Below, piece after piece: positions 1 through 9,956 of a stretch of DNA of 64,000 bases. A program made the position numbers and the translations under genes. The notes under the pieces were generated by a model that had not been told where the DNA came from, made no database searches, and saw nothing but the letters and a program-made list of their open reading frames with translations. Numbering within the stretch: position 1 is the stretch's first letter; each line of letters begins with the position of its first letter. Where the stretch lies: positions 3,286,001 to 3,350,000 of the forward strand of contig OX463849.1 in the NCBI GenBank assembly GCA_949825065.1, written 5' to 3'. The DNA comes from Odontocerum albicorne (taxonomy: Eukaryota > Arthropoda > Insecta > Trichoptera > Odontoceridae).

Positions 1-425
1 AGTGACAAATAATAGTAGAGAAAACACAAGGTTTGTGGGAAAAATGAAGAAAAAATATATAATAACAATGAAGGATTATTAAGTTTCAGATAATTTTTTA
101 ATTTTCTTTTGGATTCTTGGGTATTTTCAATATTTTTAAGGTTCAACGGAAGGTTGAAAGTATTTTTTTCCAAGATAGAGAAAAGAATTTATTTTGAGAA
201 TGCTTAGGGTTTAATATCGGGATTTTAATGTTATTCTGATATCTTACAGATATATTAACTTGAAAGTTATTTATCTATTTTCTTTAAAAGTTTTGATGTT
301 GAAGTTTTATGTGTTTTGATTTAATATTTTTAATTGAATCGTGTTTAAACATGCCTTCAAAATACAATACAGTTACCCCTTAAAAATGAATAAAAACAGA
401 TTTAATATTTTAACTTAATGCTAAA
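1..425. other. AT-rich sequence, no gene seen
   Basis: Very AT-rich sequence with no open frame of note. It may include the 3' untranslated part of the hAT-type relic that follows, because that transposase fragment reads leftward and stops at 426, but no left terminal repeat can be found before the window edge. Confidence 0.5.
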
Positions 426-692
426 TCAATGAGAACCCTGAGCTTGCTTCATTGAAACGAGATGGTTCCATCTGGGGGTAATACGAGTAGGAGATTGTGA
501 CACCCGAAGTGTCTTGCTTATGTCCAGTTTATTTCTTCGTTTTGTTTTGGTTGCTGTCACTGCAGAAAACCCCGCTTCACATAGATAGGATGTCGGAAAT
601 GGCAATAGGGATTTTAGTGCTGTGGTGGCAATCTCAGGGTATTCCGCCATGACTCTAATCCAGAACACCGGCAGAGTTGTTGTCTCGAACAT
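426..692 (-). pseudogene. hAT-superfamily transposase, C-terminal fragment
   Basis: An 88-residue frame matching the C-terminal dimerisation region of hAT transposases of the ZBED5/SCAND3-like type. The segments LLPFPTSYLCEAGFSAVTA, TKTKRRNKLDI and SMKQAQGSH are the family's characteristic end. In intact elements this region pairs two transposase subunits. A complete protein would be several hundred residues, so the BED finger and catalytic core are missing. The ATG at 690-692 is simply the first methionine left in the remnant. A hAT-style GC-rich terminal repeat lies 87 bp upstream (779-841), so the relic is an internally deleted element read on the minus strand. The family is seen in the motifs; the deletion is inferred from the short distance to the terminus. 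No activity is expected. Confidence 0.8.
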
Positions 693-778
693 AGTTTTAA
701 GGCTGCCTTATAATTAAGTTTTATTGGGTATGTTCGATTTTTCAAAAGTAATTTTGATTTTTAAGCAGGCCCTTGCGC

Positions 779-841
779 GGCCCAGTATCATTAGGTCCAC
801 GGCCCGGTACCGGGCCGCGGCCCGGGGGTTGGGGACCACTG
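779..841 (-). repeat. hAT terminal repeat (GC-rich palindromic end)
   Basis: Read on the minus strand, this begins CAGTGGTCCCCAACCCCCGG and continues through a GC-rich palindromic stretch (GGCCCGGTACCGGGCC in the + strand). It is an island of high GC in AT-rich surroundings. The CAGTGGTYCCCAA start is typical of hAT ends. With the transposase tail at 426-692 it marks the 5' end of a deleted hAT copy. The partner terminus and an 8-bp target duplication were not found. Confidence 0.7.
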
Positions 842-939
842 CTTTATGCCATCAAAAAAACTTTCGCTTGCTACAGGTTGCCGACAGCTATTTTACCATA
901 ACTGATTTTTCACAGTCAGTACCCGATATTTTGAATAAA

Positions 940-996
940 TCGGATCTTTCACATGGGAGCTACAAGTTCGATTCCCGACGGTACCTAAAAAAAAAA
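940..996 (+). repeat. Possible tRNA-like SINE fragment
   Basis: A B-box-like run (GTTCGATTCCC near 968) is followed by an A-tract at 988-998, as in tRNA-derived SINEs. No A box could be placed, so this is only a candidate. Confidence 0.25.
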
Positions 997-1303
997 ATTG
1001 GCGATGTGGACATATGAATGTATACCATATATGCAAAAAGGAACTCAACTCTAAAACATATTTTATAGTTTATTTTCAATATCAGATGAGCATATTTCTA
1101 TAAAAATATGGTAATTTTTTTTTTCTTATATTATTTTCCATACAAGCCTACACAAAACGGCGTGATGTTTCTTCACTTATCTTAGTACAGGTAAAATGTG
1201 GGTTGTTTTTTTTATTGCATAATTCCATCCAAATTTCTCAGAACAAGTAAAATGGATGTAATTACGAGTATGTCAAAAAGTAAAAAAAAACAAAATATAT
1301 TTA

Positions 1304-1402
1304 GAAGTTGTAATTTGTTTAGTCAAACACTGTTTATTTCACTTTATATAACGGTATAACCCTACCGATTTCACCTAATCATCAGGGGAGTACAAACAAG
1401 AC
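1304..1402 (+). repeat. Interspersed repeat R-A, copy 1
   Basis: First copy of a repeat seen seven times in the window. Its landmarks are AAACACTGTTTATT, GGTATAACCCTACCG and a CAGGGGAGTACAAACAAG end. This copy lacks a few bases in the middle. Other copies: 1957-2027 (minus), 9908-9950, 48386-48505, 48652-48773, 48783-48884 (minus) and 54014-54150. It contains no coding sequence. It may be the end of a LINE or Penelope-like element; the assignment is inference. Confidence 0.65.
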
Positions 1403-1425
1403 TCCAGGGGTCGAGTAGGGTTATA

Positions 1426-1951
1426 TAGGGTGGCCACTGAAAGACTGAAGAGTTTGAAAAAGTTATCTTTTTTATTTTATTTGTCTACAGGTTATAGAGC
1501 TTTACTACTCCAAGATACTCAGCAGCGCCTGCAGTACGCCATTCGATTTTAACACCTAGCCAGATATAACAACAACTTTTTGAACAACTTGATAATGAGT
1601 CATGAGACATATTTTCATTTAAACGGGTACATCAACAAACAAAACTGCAGATTTTGGGGTACTGAGAATTCCTGGAAATTACACCAGCATCAATTGCATC
1701 CCCAAAAATGCACTGTTTGGTGCTGTGTTATAACTGAAAGAGTTATCGGCCCCCATTTCTTTGAAAATTTGGAAGGTCAGTCAGAAAGAATCAATGGGGC
1801 CATGCTTGAAATTTTTTTATGCCCAGTGGTCGAATATAATCAGGAGGTATGATGCCAACAGGATGGAGCTGCTGCGCACACTTCCAGGGCAACGATGGCA
1901 GTGTGCGCAGTACAGGGATGTACATCCTTCAGTCTTCCATGGACCAGCCTG
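1426..1951 (+). mobile_element. Tc1/mariner-type element, internally deleted, copy 1 of 2
   Basis: A 526-bp element with imperfect terminal inverted repeats (TAGGGTGGCCACTGAAAGAC on the left; the reverse complement of the right end starts CAGGCTGGTCCATGGAAGAC) and TA on both sides. The 1580-1852 frame carries the middle of an insect DDE transposase: FHLNGYINKQNCRFWGTEN and TVWCCVITERVIGPHFFE. Further on, after frame slippage, QQDGAAAHTSRATM near 1857-1900 is the second catalytic segment. Related proteins have MSDE before the first motif; here it reads MSHE, so the first catalytic Asp is lost. The N-terminal DNA-binding part and the C-terminal end are both absent. A sister copy with the same architecture is at 27194-27748, so both probably descend from one already-deleted, trans-mobilised form. 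Confidence 0.75.
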
Positions 1952-1956
1952 TATAA

Positions 1957-2027
1957 AGTGGAATAAACAATATTTGACTGAACAAATTACAATGTCTTTA
2001 AACCTCCACAGTGTTAATGCTTTAACT
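1957..2027 (-). repeat. Interspersed repeat R-A, copy 2
   Basis: Reverse-strand copy containing AAAGTGGAATAAACAATATT and the distal end AAACCTCCACAGTGTTAATG, which also occurs in the copy near 54020. It starts immediately to the right of the Tc1/mariner relic. Confidence 0.6.
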
Positions 2028-2084
2028 ATTAATAATATATTTATTAGTTTATTTCAAAGACCAAATCGATTTTAAGACGTACTT

Positions 2085-2240
2085 TTATAGGTAAGACGCA
2101 TGTCTTTCAACTTGGGGGTATCAGTCTCGATTCCCGTTAAATCCAGATTTTTTAAAGGATTTCACTCAAGGCTTCTTTAATATTTCTCCGGTTGGTTGGA
2201 AGAGATTGCTACATAGTGATAAACCCGCCAGGTTATACTG
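2085..2240 (+). repeat. tRNA-derived SINE family A, degenerate copy
   Basis: The tRNA-like head includes GGTAAGACGCATGTCTT and a B-box relic (GTCTCGATTCCC). The body has the family landmarks AAATCCAGATTTTTT, GGTTGGTTGGAAGAGATTGC and the end AAACCCGCCAGG. It aligns with the copies at 18117, 27822 and 63812, which lie in the opposite orientation. Confidence 0.7.
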
Positions 2241-2709
2241 TGTACAACAAAAGTGCAATACAATACTTCAGACATGTGTTTTGTGAGTTTGATTGTTATC
2301 AATCGAATATAGGATCACGACGTTGCTATGAATACCAGAACAGTCGATGTGTGTTCCACACATGTGTTGGATGGATTAAGGCAGTCTGCCTGACCAGTTG
2401 ACGTGCTTGTTTCTGACTCCTATTACCGAGGTAGGACAAGATAATCCATGTACTCGGTACAACTATTTTACTACCAACCTCTCGTAAGTATGACAGTAAG
2501 CCGACCAGTGGCGTAACACTCAATTTCTAAGTTAATAAATAATAACGAAATATGTGTAAATTTACTATTTTCTGGGTTCCCGTTGGAAAATTGTGATATT
2601 GTATTTTATTTCACAATAAAAGTTATGGTGTTGTCGATGACACATTTTACGGAGTCTTTTAGTGATGTAAAGGAACTCTAAAGGTTACTTTTAGGCCGCG
2701 TACCAGAGG
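2241..2709. other. No recognisable feature
   Basis: Short frames here match nothing I recognise and have no supporting context. Confidence 0.4.
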
Positions 2710-3971
2710 CAACAGTATTTAAAAGTGGCCTCGCAGTTTTCTTACCAGTCTTATTGGATTCATCTTACATCTTACGCCAATATAACATCGTAAATATCAG
2801 AGGAAGCGTGAAAATAACAATAGTCCAGGAAAGAGCTTTCGACAAAGTTGATCACGATATATTACTTAAGAAAATGCACAAACTTGGCTTCAGCGATAAT
2901 CTAATTGGATTATTTGCATCTTACCTAAAAGAAAGATCTCAATACGTAACAATCCGTAACAAGTCTTCTGTGGAATTTATCGCAAGATCTGGTATATCAC
3001 AAGGATCCAATTTAGGTCCCCTACTATTCCTCATATTAATAGACGACATTCAAAATTCCATAAGTCACTCGACATGTTTATTGTTCGCTGACGACTTGAA
3101 AATATTCAAAAAGATCAATTCACCTCACGACTGTGCACAGTTACAACAGGACCTAGACTCTCTAGTCTCCTGGAGTGAGCAAAATCATCTTCTGTTCAAC
3201 ATTAATAAATGTGTCTGTGTATCTTATAGTCGATCGTTTTCACCAATCCACCATCAGTATACTATACAGGGAGTGGCACTAAACAGAGTTTCTGAATTCA
3301 AGGATTTGGGCGTAACCTTTGATGTCGGACTCACGTTCGTTAACCATGTCTCACGTTTGATATCGGACTGTTACAAACTACTCGGTTTTGTAATGAGAAT
3401 ATCAAGAGAATTTAACAGCACCGATATCCTCCGAAACTTATATAATTAGAACCAAATTAGAATATGCATCTACGGTTTGGGCTCCTCACCAGCTCAAATA
3501 CAAAAACAATATAGAACAAATACAAAAAAAAATCCTCAGATATCTATGGTACAGAACAAAGGGCGATTACCCAAAATATGCTCACCATGCCGAACTTCTC
3601 ACGGTGTGTAACTATAGAAGCCTTGAAACAAGAAGGCAAGAATCCATTGCGATATTCCTAATAAAGGTTTTCCAAGGTTCCTTTAACTGTCCCGCGATTC
3701 TAGAAGCACTAAGTTTATATGTACCCAATAAATATATCCGTGCAAGGAATCACCCTCTGTTCTACATACCAACTTACAGGACGAATATCATGGCTAAACA
3801 CTCAGTCACGCGTGGTATAGAGATATTGAACCAACTGAATGACACGGTTGATATATTCTCGGTACCGTCTAGCAGTATGAGAAGAATCCTGGCTGATATT
3901 ATTCCTAACGAATAAGCTAACGCTAGAAGCAAACCCTCTTTGTGTAACAGGAGAAATCCGTGCAAAGTGGA

Positions 3972-3975
<4 letters not shown>
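2710..3975 (+). pseudogene. LINE (jockey/CR1-like) reverse transcriptase, truncated and frameshifted
   Basis: The 3' part of a non-LTR retrotransposon. The 2754-3446 frame carries reverse transcriptase blocks in order: AFDKVDHDILLKKMHKLGF, then SGISQGSNLGPLLFLILIDD, then the catalytic box LFADDLKIF (FADD in place of YADD), then the thumb. The frame breaks near 3447. A +1 shift restores the family sequence KLEYASTVWAP and runs on through 3604-3915 to a stop at 3913. A long A-tract at 3972-4010 is the retrotransposon tail. The endonuclease and ORF1 are missing, consistent with 5' truncation during target-primed reverse transcription. There is no true start codon; the open frame simply begins after the truncation. 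Clade assignment is by motif style and not certain. Confidence 0.85.
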
Positions 3976-4008
<33 letters not shown>

Positions 4009-4135
4009 AGAGATGACTTCTTATTTATGATTGCGTTTCAGTTTTGATTGATTGACTGATCGAAAATGTCTCCTTATCGAGAAGGATTGTCTGTCATCCT
4101 ATGGACGGAAGACGTTAGTTCATGAACTGGTTTAA

Positions 4136-4645
4136 ATTTTCTCTTCCTGTGCTAAAAAAATCCACGCGTTCCGGCGCTGTGTATTCAATACACATGTAAA
4201 AATGAGCGATTTAAAATCGAAAAAATAAGAATATTCATAGTCAATCGCTTAAATTAATTAAACTTGAAGTCAAAACGAGCTCAAACGAAAACCCGCGAGC
4301 TACTGAAGCGAGCGAACTGAGAATATATTTCTTGCGTTCCCATATACCGAAGTAGAGTGAGAGTGAGACGTGAATAGCGTCGGATCCTCACCCATTGCGG
4401 TTTTTTAGAATTAATATACCTACGTCACACACTGGCACACGTTTGATTGTATTGGTGAATTTATTCCCAATTTTCACAAAACATCTCTGATGTGGCCGAT
4501 AAGTGCTAATTTTTTTTTTCATTCAATGCATGAATGTATAACGGAGGAATACCTAAAATCTGAACCCAGTATTTATTATATTTATAGATATATTAAAGTT
4601 TTTAGAAGCAATGTGTACTAGTTACATATCACAGGACAGGAATGG
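4136..4645. mobile_element. TTAA-flanked miniature element, family P1, intact-length copy
   Basis: A 510-bp non-coding element with TTAA at 4132-4135 and 4646-4649. Its ends are TCTTCCTGTGCT on the left and, reverse-complemented, CCATTCCTGTCCTGTG on the right. TTAA duplication with C-rich ends is the pattern of piggyBac-type transposons, so this is probably a non-autonomous piggyBac-like element. Related copies lie at 6747-8704 (interrupted), 61777-62412 (inverted) and, more diverged, 60761-61380. Confidence 0.7.
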
Positions 4646-4809
4646 TTAATGTGTGCAAGTTGTCGCACTTTAGCAACCACATAGTCTTAATAACTCAAGC
4701 CTTAAGTTTCCATGGCAAGGAAATCAATGTAATAATACGATACGTAGGTTTAATCTATTGTGACCGTTTGTTTGGCATATGTATATTTATGTTATGTAAA
4801 ACTATTTAA

Positions 4810-4905
4810 AGTGCTCGCATTTCACAGCATTTATTCGACTCCTTTTAGTTTTCTTCTTTGTCCCCGTTTCACTCCCATACATCAAAGTTGATACTAAAAT
4901 AATGA
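4810..4905 (-). pseudogene. LINE family D fragment
   Basis: A short minus-strand piece with the landmarks CATTTATTCGACTCCTTTTA and TCCCATACATCAAAGTTGAT, shared with the reverse-transcriptase C-terminal relics at 20115, 20870 and 32400. Confidence 0.55.
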
Positions 4906-5349
4906 TGTAGATTATCATCGTGGCAGCTTTTGATACTATCCGGGTAGAGTATATATTTTATAGTGCCCTATTGACTTTGTTTCCTATCTCTACACACTAA
5001 ATATCAGAATTCTTCAACTTGTTTAATCTTTCATTAGTCACTTATGTATCGCATTTATTTTTCCTTTCACATTTTTCTATTACCATGACAATTATATTAA
5101 TAATAAAAAATAAGTTTTCTTGCACCTTCGACAGGACGCCACTGTACTGCATCACAAAACAAAATATGTATGAATATACGTGTCGGATTATGCGCCAGGT
5201 GTGTGCCGGCCAGGGACAGTTTACAGCGTACAGGTGACAGGGGACGGTACAGGTGACCGGTATTCTTACCTAAAATAGAGAGGATGCTGTACCTGTGAGA
5301 ATAGAAAAATTGCAAGTGCATTCGCAGCATGGGATCGACTTTTTAAATA
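4906..5349. other. No recognisable feature
   Basis: No motif or repeat assigned; short overlapping frames on both strands look like chance. Confidence 0.4.
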
Positions 5350-5735
5350 TTAGGCGTTAACGTAAGTTGTGTCAGTTTTTTTCCAAATTTAAAAATGAGC
5401 ACCAAAAGTAAAACATAATGGTATATACGTCATTCGAAATAAAATTTTCTGCTCTACAAGATATTGTGTTTGCTTTTGCGTTACATGTATTATTTTATTT
5501 GATTACAAGCCTTCAAAATGGAATGTCACGTAGACAAAAGTGAGCATTTTTGACACCTCCTTCTGTTCGCGTTCAATCGAGGGAATAAAGCTGCCAAAGC
5601 TGCTCCCGATATTTGCGAAGTGTATGGTGAAGATGCTATGAATAAAAGGACAGCTCGTCGATGGTTTTTGCGTTTCGACCTGAAAGATCAAGAAAGGCAT
5701 AGAATCCCATCAGGTTGTATTGTAATATATTAGGA
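5350..5735 (+). pseudogene. mariner element M1, 5' end with transposase N-terminus
   Basis: Starts after a TA at 5348-5349 with the M1 terminus TTAGGCGTTAACGTAAGTTG, followed by the same leader as the 13.4 and 14.7 kb copies. The transposase ATG is at 5518. Its N-terminal helix-turn-helix region is recognisable (NRGNKAAKAA, DICEVYGEDAMNKRTARRWF), but codon 12 is a stop and a KDGN-equivalent segment is missing after RRWFLRF. The copy breaks off around 5710-5735 without a right terminus, so it is a dead 3'-truncated relic. Confidence 0.75.
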
Positions 5736-5896
5736 AATTGACTTTTCAATAAAATGCGTATTCAGTTTAAATTAAAATTTATAATTAATATTAATTAATA
5801 TTTACTATTTTTCGGTTGATAAAAAAAATGGGTGTTCACAAACAAAAAGATTCTCACCAAAAATATTTTTCCGTTTTTTTTTTAATATCGAATATA

Positions 5897-6470
5897 ATGG
5901 GTCTTTCAAATTGAGCGGTTTTTTAAATTATTGGATAAAACACAGATGGCGTCGCAAACTTGCCTGGGTCTTGTAACATTTGAGAAGTGTAATGTATGAC
6001 ATTTATAAAAATGCAGTCGTATACAGTACAACAACGCGTCCAAATTGTTGAATTATTTTATATATTGTAATCTCCGGAAACGGTGATGTTAATTGTTCTC
6101 CAAGATCATGTGATCTGACACCGTTGGATTATTTTCTCTGGGGTTACGTGAAAAGCCAGGTCTATAAGAGTGACCCCCGATCAATTCCTGAACTGAAGGA
6201 CGAAATTATTCGCGTTATTGGTGAGTTAGAATCGCAATTATGCCAAAATGTCGTCGAAAATTTTGACAAAAGAGTGGACATCTGTGGAGCTGCAAGAGGT
6301 GGACATTTGGCGGATATTGTTTTTTTGTGTTTAAATGTCATACATTATACTTCAATAACCAATAAAACGTTTTTTGAAATCAAAGCAAATTCTGTGTTTT
6401 ATTCAAGAATTAAGAAAGTTAGAATTCAAAAAAATTGAATTAAAATAACCGATCAATTTGAAAAACCCTT
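5897..6470 (+). mobile_element. Tc1/mariner-type element M2, internally deleted, both ends present
   Basis: A 574-bp element with inverted ends ATGGGTCTTTCAAATTGAGC and, from the right, AAGGGTTTTTCAAATTGATC, and TA duplications at 5895-5896 and 6471-6472. The transposase starts at ATG 6011 with MQSYTVQQRVQIVE (the usual N-terminus of this insect family) and hits a stop at 6068. The sequence then jumps to the C-terminal part: PRSCDLTPLDYFLWGYVKSQ from 6100, containing the third catalytic Asp, continuing to about 6436. Roughly the middle three quarters of the gene is missing. It is a clear deletion derivative that could only have moved with help in trans. Confidence 0.85.
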
Positions 6471-6479
6471 TACATCCCT

Positions 6480-6742
6480 CAATCTCATACATATGTTGTA
6501 TGCCATCACGCTATTTATCTGTTGGTGTAGATAGAGAGGACAGATTGCCAAACTTTTCTATCAGATATACCTATTTCACATCCATATATTTTTTATACAG
6601 TTCCTTCTGTGTCTGTCACTCCTTACCTTTCCTTAATTCGAAATTTTATTTATTTGTTGTTCCGTCACTCATCCGTTCAACACGTCGAAACTACCTCAAC
6701 GTTCATCCTACTTAATATCTAAGTTTAAACTCACATTCATCC
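6480..6742 (-). pseudogene. LINE family D fragment
   Basis: Carries the minus-strand 3' landmark of family D (GCCATCACGC, CTGTTGGTGTAGATAGAGAG) followed by degraded coding sequence. It abuts the TTAA of the next miniature element. Confidence 0.55.
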
Positions 6743-7199
6743 TTAACCTTTCCCTTCCTGTGCTAAAAAAAATCGGCACGTTCCGGTGCCGTGTATTCAA
6801 AACACATGTAAAAATGAGCGATTTAAAATCGAAAAATTAAGAATATTCATAGCCAATCGCTTAAATTAATTAAATTTGATTAAATGTTTTAATGAATAAT
6901 AAGGCAATTACATGAATATAGAAACTTGTTATAGAAGAATGTACATTGAATAACATTAGAAAGAAATTTTATGACTTAAGCACTTATATACAAGTGATGA
7001 TTGCTTTAGTGGAAATTCATTCGGCTTATTTCAAAGCATTACTTCAACTCCAACGCTTGATTAATTTTGAAATTTTCTTGTCACAGAGAAATGTTGAAAA
7101 TGAAAAGTAAAAATAACTTGAACGGTCTGGAAAAAAACTTGTATGCTTCGTGAGATATGCTGTTTGTGTTAGTTCTCTTGTAGTTAAAGAAAGTGCGAA

Positions 7200-7355
7200 A
7201 GAATTTAATAGTTAATTTGACAAAGAATGCCTTTAAGTGCTTTTTGTTTGAATTATAACGAATAATATTAAACGAACATGAGAAACACCATTGATGTCGT
7301 AAAATCATATCGGTAATCAATACAGCAAGAAGTTGAGAATTACGGAAAAGGACGT
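7200..7355. repeat. Direct duplication, first copy (second at 8028-8200)
   Basis: About 150 bp starting near AGTTAATTTGACAAAGA and reaching GTTGAGAATTACGGAAAA recurs at 8028-8200 with about 10% differences. The first copy is cut at its right end by the palindromic miniature element at 7357. Confidence 0.7.
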
Positions 7356-7356
7356 A

Positions 7357-7556
7357 CATTACCCGGCGGTAAGTAATACACATCGGGCTAAGAAAGAGAC
7401 CGTCGGCCATTATCGGCTAACTTCGGCTTTGTAGAGCGTCGTCTCTGTCATTCATACACGTGTTCAGTCGCACCGTCACGTACCGGACTGTTAGCGTATC
7501 GTGTGACACAGATGACGCTCTACAAAACCATGTGTATCACTTACCGCCGGGTACTG
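7357..7556. mobile_element. Palindromic TA-flanked miniature element F, copy 1
   Basis: 200 bp, TA at 7355-7356 and 7557-7558. Its ends are CATTACCCGGCGGTAAGT and, from the right, CAGTACCCGGCGGTAAGTGA. The inner arms CTTTGTAGAGCGTCGTCTCT and its complement further right can fold back. Part of the right arm is deleted compared with the copy at 17558. The CAGT start and TA duplication suggest a Tc1/mariner or pogo origin. Confidence 0.8.
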
Positions 7557-7616
7557 TACACACATCACGCTGTTTCACTGTTGGGTTAGGTTAGGTTAGT
7601 TTATATATCAGGTTAG

Positions 7617-7765
7617 CATAATCGGCTAACTTCGGCTTTGTAGAGCGTCGTCTCTGTCATTCATACACGTGTTCCGTCGCGTCGTCACATACCGGACTGT
7701 TAGCGTATCGTGCGACACAGACGACGCTCTACAAAACCATGTGTATCACTTACCGCCGGGTACTG
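7617..7765. mobile_element. Palindromic miniature element F, copy 2, left end missing
   Basis: Same sequence as the 7357 copy from TAATCGGCTAACTTCGG to the right end CCGCCGGGTACTG at 7765. It is followed, like copy 1, by CATCACGCTG and a GGTTAGG run, so copy 2 seems to come from tandem duplication of the element plus its right flank. Confidence 0.7.
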
Positions 7766-7792
7766 CACATACATCACGCTGCTTCCCTGTTG

Positions 7793-8001
7793 GGTTAGGT
7801 TAGGTTATGTTATGTTATGTTAGGTTAGGCTATGTTAGGTTAGGTTATGTTAGGTTAGGTTAGGCTATGTTAGGTTAGGTTATGTTATATTAGGTTAGGT
7901 TATGTTAGGTTAGGTTATGCTAGGTTAGGCTAGGTTATGTTAGGTTAGGTTATGCTAGGTTAGGCTAGGTTATGTTAGATTAGGCTAGGTTATGTTAGGT
8001 T
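7793..8001 (+). repeat. Degenerate (TTAGG)n-type pentamer array
   Basis: About 40 consecutive pentamers of TTAGG mixed with TTATG, CTAGG and CTATG. TTAGG is the ancestral insect telomere repeat. A short related run is at 7582-7600. Both runs follow a LINE-D 3' end (CATCACGCTG...CCTGTTGGG), whose normal continuation GGTAGGTAGA could itself have seeded the array. Confidence 0.8.
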
Positions 8002-8027
8002 AATTTGACAAAGACTTTGTCAAATTA

Positions 8028-8200
8028 TAGTTAATTTAACAAAGAGTGCCTTTAAATGCTTTTTATTTGAATAATAGCGAATAATATTAAACGAACGTGA
8101 GAAACACCATTTACGAGTACGTCGTAAAATCATATTAGAAATCAATACAGCAATAAGTTGAGAATTATGGAAAAAGACATACATACGAGTACTCGTACAT
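8028..8200. repeat. Direct duplication, second copy
   Basis: Partner of 7200-7355. Here the sequence runs on uninterrupted into ACATACATCACGCTGTTTCC, showing the pre-insertion state of the miniature element site. Confidence 0.7.
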
Positions 8201-8724
8201 ACATCACGCTGTTTCCCTATTGAGGTAAGCAGAGCGGACAGTGTCCTATTACGAAACACATATTATATATAGCCTCTTTAAAATCACAAAACGGGCAAAG
8301 CGACCACCTCAAACGAAAGCTCGCGAGCTACTGAAGCAAGAGAAGCGAGCGAACTGAGATTCTATTTCTTGCATTCCCATATACCCAAGTAGAGTGAGAG
8401 TGAGACGTGAATAGCTTCGCTTCCTCACCCATAGCGGTTTTTTAGAATGAATGAATATACCTACGTCACACACTGGCACACGTTTGATTGTATTGGTGAA
8501 TTTATTCCCGATTTTCACAAAATATCTCTGATTTAGCCAATAAGTGCTAATTATTATTAATATTATTTTTTTCATTCAATGCGTAAATGTACGAGTATTA
8601 CGGAAGAATAGCTAAAATCTGAACCCAGTGTTTGTTATATTTATAGAGATATTAATGTTTTTAGAAGCAATGTGTACTAGTTACACATCACAGGGAAGGA
8701 AGGGTTAAAAAAGAGAAAAAAATA

Positions 8725-8790
8725 GCATCCAGTACAGCAGTGTGGCCGGTGAATTTGTCGGTGTGCAACGGCTTATTCACACAAAAAAAC
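8725..8790 (+). repeat. SINE family B fragment
   Basis: Reads ATCCAGTACAGCAGTGTGGC and GTGTGCAACGGCTTATTCAC, the reverse complement of the proximal part of the copy at 19855-20065. Confidence 0.5.
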
Positions 8791-8894
8791 TTTACAGTAC
8801 AGCCTAGCTTGAATTGACGTTGGAATGGCGAAGGTATCATCGAAAACGATGGTCAGTAACAAACGTTATGCCCAAACTATTTCAAAGTGTTCTT

Positions 8895-9120
8895 CTTTTT
8901 CGTACTCAACACATCATCCAAAAGTTCACATTCATCCCTAATCACTTAATTCCTTATTCCATCCACCACATATTCTTAACCCAGACACACTTTCTTTAGT
9001 TTTCCTCTGCAACGCGTTTCACTTATATTTGGATTGTATATACGAATATGTTTTGTTAGCCTTTGTTCACTCTTTCATGTGATCTTAAAAAATCTATTCC
9101 ATTCTTCTCTAGTAGAGCCT
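8895..9120 (-). pseudogene. LINE family D fragment, degraded
   Basis: Contains TTCACATTCATCCCTAATCA and TTCCTCTGCAACGCGTTTCA, minus-strand landmarks of family D, in a heavily eroded order. Confidence 0.45.
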
Positions 9121-9900
9121 TATTTCAAACAATATCAGCCAATTTATAGTCTCCTTATTATTATTATTATTTGTACCGGACAGGTACAAAGACTGTATAT
9201 AGGTTGTTGGTTGCCGCGTAGCGCTCGAAGAATCCACGTCGCGAATTCCGTATCGAAGATCCAGCAGAAGAAGAAGAAGAAGAGCAGGGAGAGATTCCTC
9301 TCAGGCAGTCGATGTAGGGTAGCGGGTCTCAAGTAAAACACAGTTACTGAGAATGTAAGTAGTGGTAATGTATTTAAAAAATCAGGGGGCCCTCTATATT
9401 AATGGTCAGTCGGCCGTCGCAAGCGCCCATTGCCCGCGAAATACAACAACTTTCGGGGTTTGGGCCCTGCTTACGCCGACTGAGCCCGGACCTACTCCGA
9501 TCGCCCGCTTTGCAAGTCACATATTTCCAATGCGGTCGCGAATGCGATCGGAGTCAAACAAACATACATATAACATAGTAAAATACAAGGGTTTACATAT
9601 ATACAAATACAGGAACATTAGTTATCATGACATACAAGTTTAATAATACAGATCTACACACAGTGTCCTTTTCATATCACATACACACACACACGGGTGA
9701 CGGTACACGTCCGATACATTATTATTATATTACAATACATTTTGTTCAGTAAATTAGTGAAAACTTTACGTTTTCTTGTCATATCTACATAAATATCATC
9801 GAATTTGCCTCTTGTCACAGATAACCTAAAATATTTAGTATTTGGCACTTTGCAAAAAATGTTTGTCGATCGCTGCTCTGGACTGTAAAATGAAAGACAT
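9121..9900. other. Simple repeats and unassigned sequence
   Basis: A (TTA)n run near 9155-9173, a (GAA)n run at 9266-9283, and a locally GC-richer block at 9380-9550 with GGGCCCTGC and GATCGCCCGC segments. Short CA repeats occur near 9680. No gene assigned. Confidence 0.4.
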
Positions 9901-9907
9901 TGTAATT

Positions 9908-9950
9908 TATTTTTATTAAACACTGTTTATTCCACTTTTTGGTAACATAA
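9908..9950 (+). repeat. Interspersed repeat R-A, copy 3 (short)
   Basis: Only the outer segment remains: ATTAAACACTGTTTATTCCA followed by CTTTTTGGTAAC. Confidence 0.5.
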
Positions 9951-9956
9951 AATGAA

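Larger units (their letters stand above)
6747..8704. mobile_element. TTAA-flanked element, family P1, split by about 1.4 kb
   Basis: The left half (6747 to about 6888) starts after TTAA 6743-6746 with CCTTTCCCTTCCTGTGCT. The right half (about 8285-8704) ends GGGAAGGAAGGG before TTAA 8705-8708. Both halves align with the continuous copy at 4136-4645, and the two TTAA sites fit one original insertion. The intervening 1.4 kb contains a direct duplication, two palindromic miniature elements, a LINE-D end and a TTAGG-like array. It is either an insertion or, less likely, internal sequence of a longer parent. Confidence 0.6.

Noticed and set aside
724..1017. 97-codon + strand frame
   Set aside because: It runs through the hAT terminal palindrome and an A-tract and has no motif.
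9144..9336. Frames on both strands around GAA and TTA runs
   Set aside because: Low-complexity repeats explain them.
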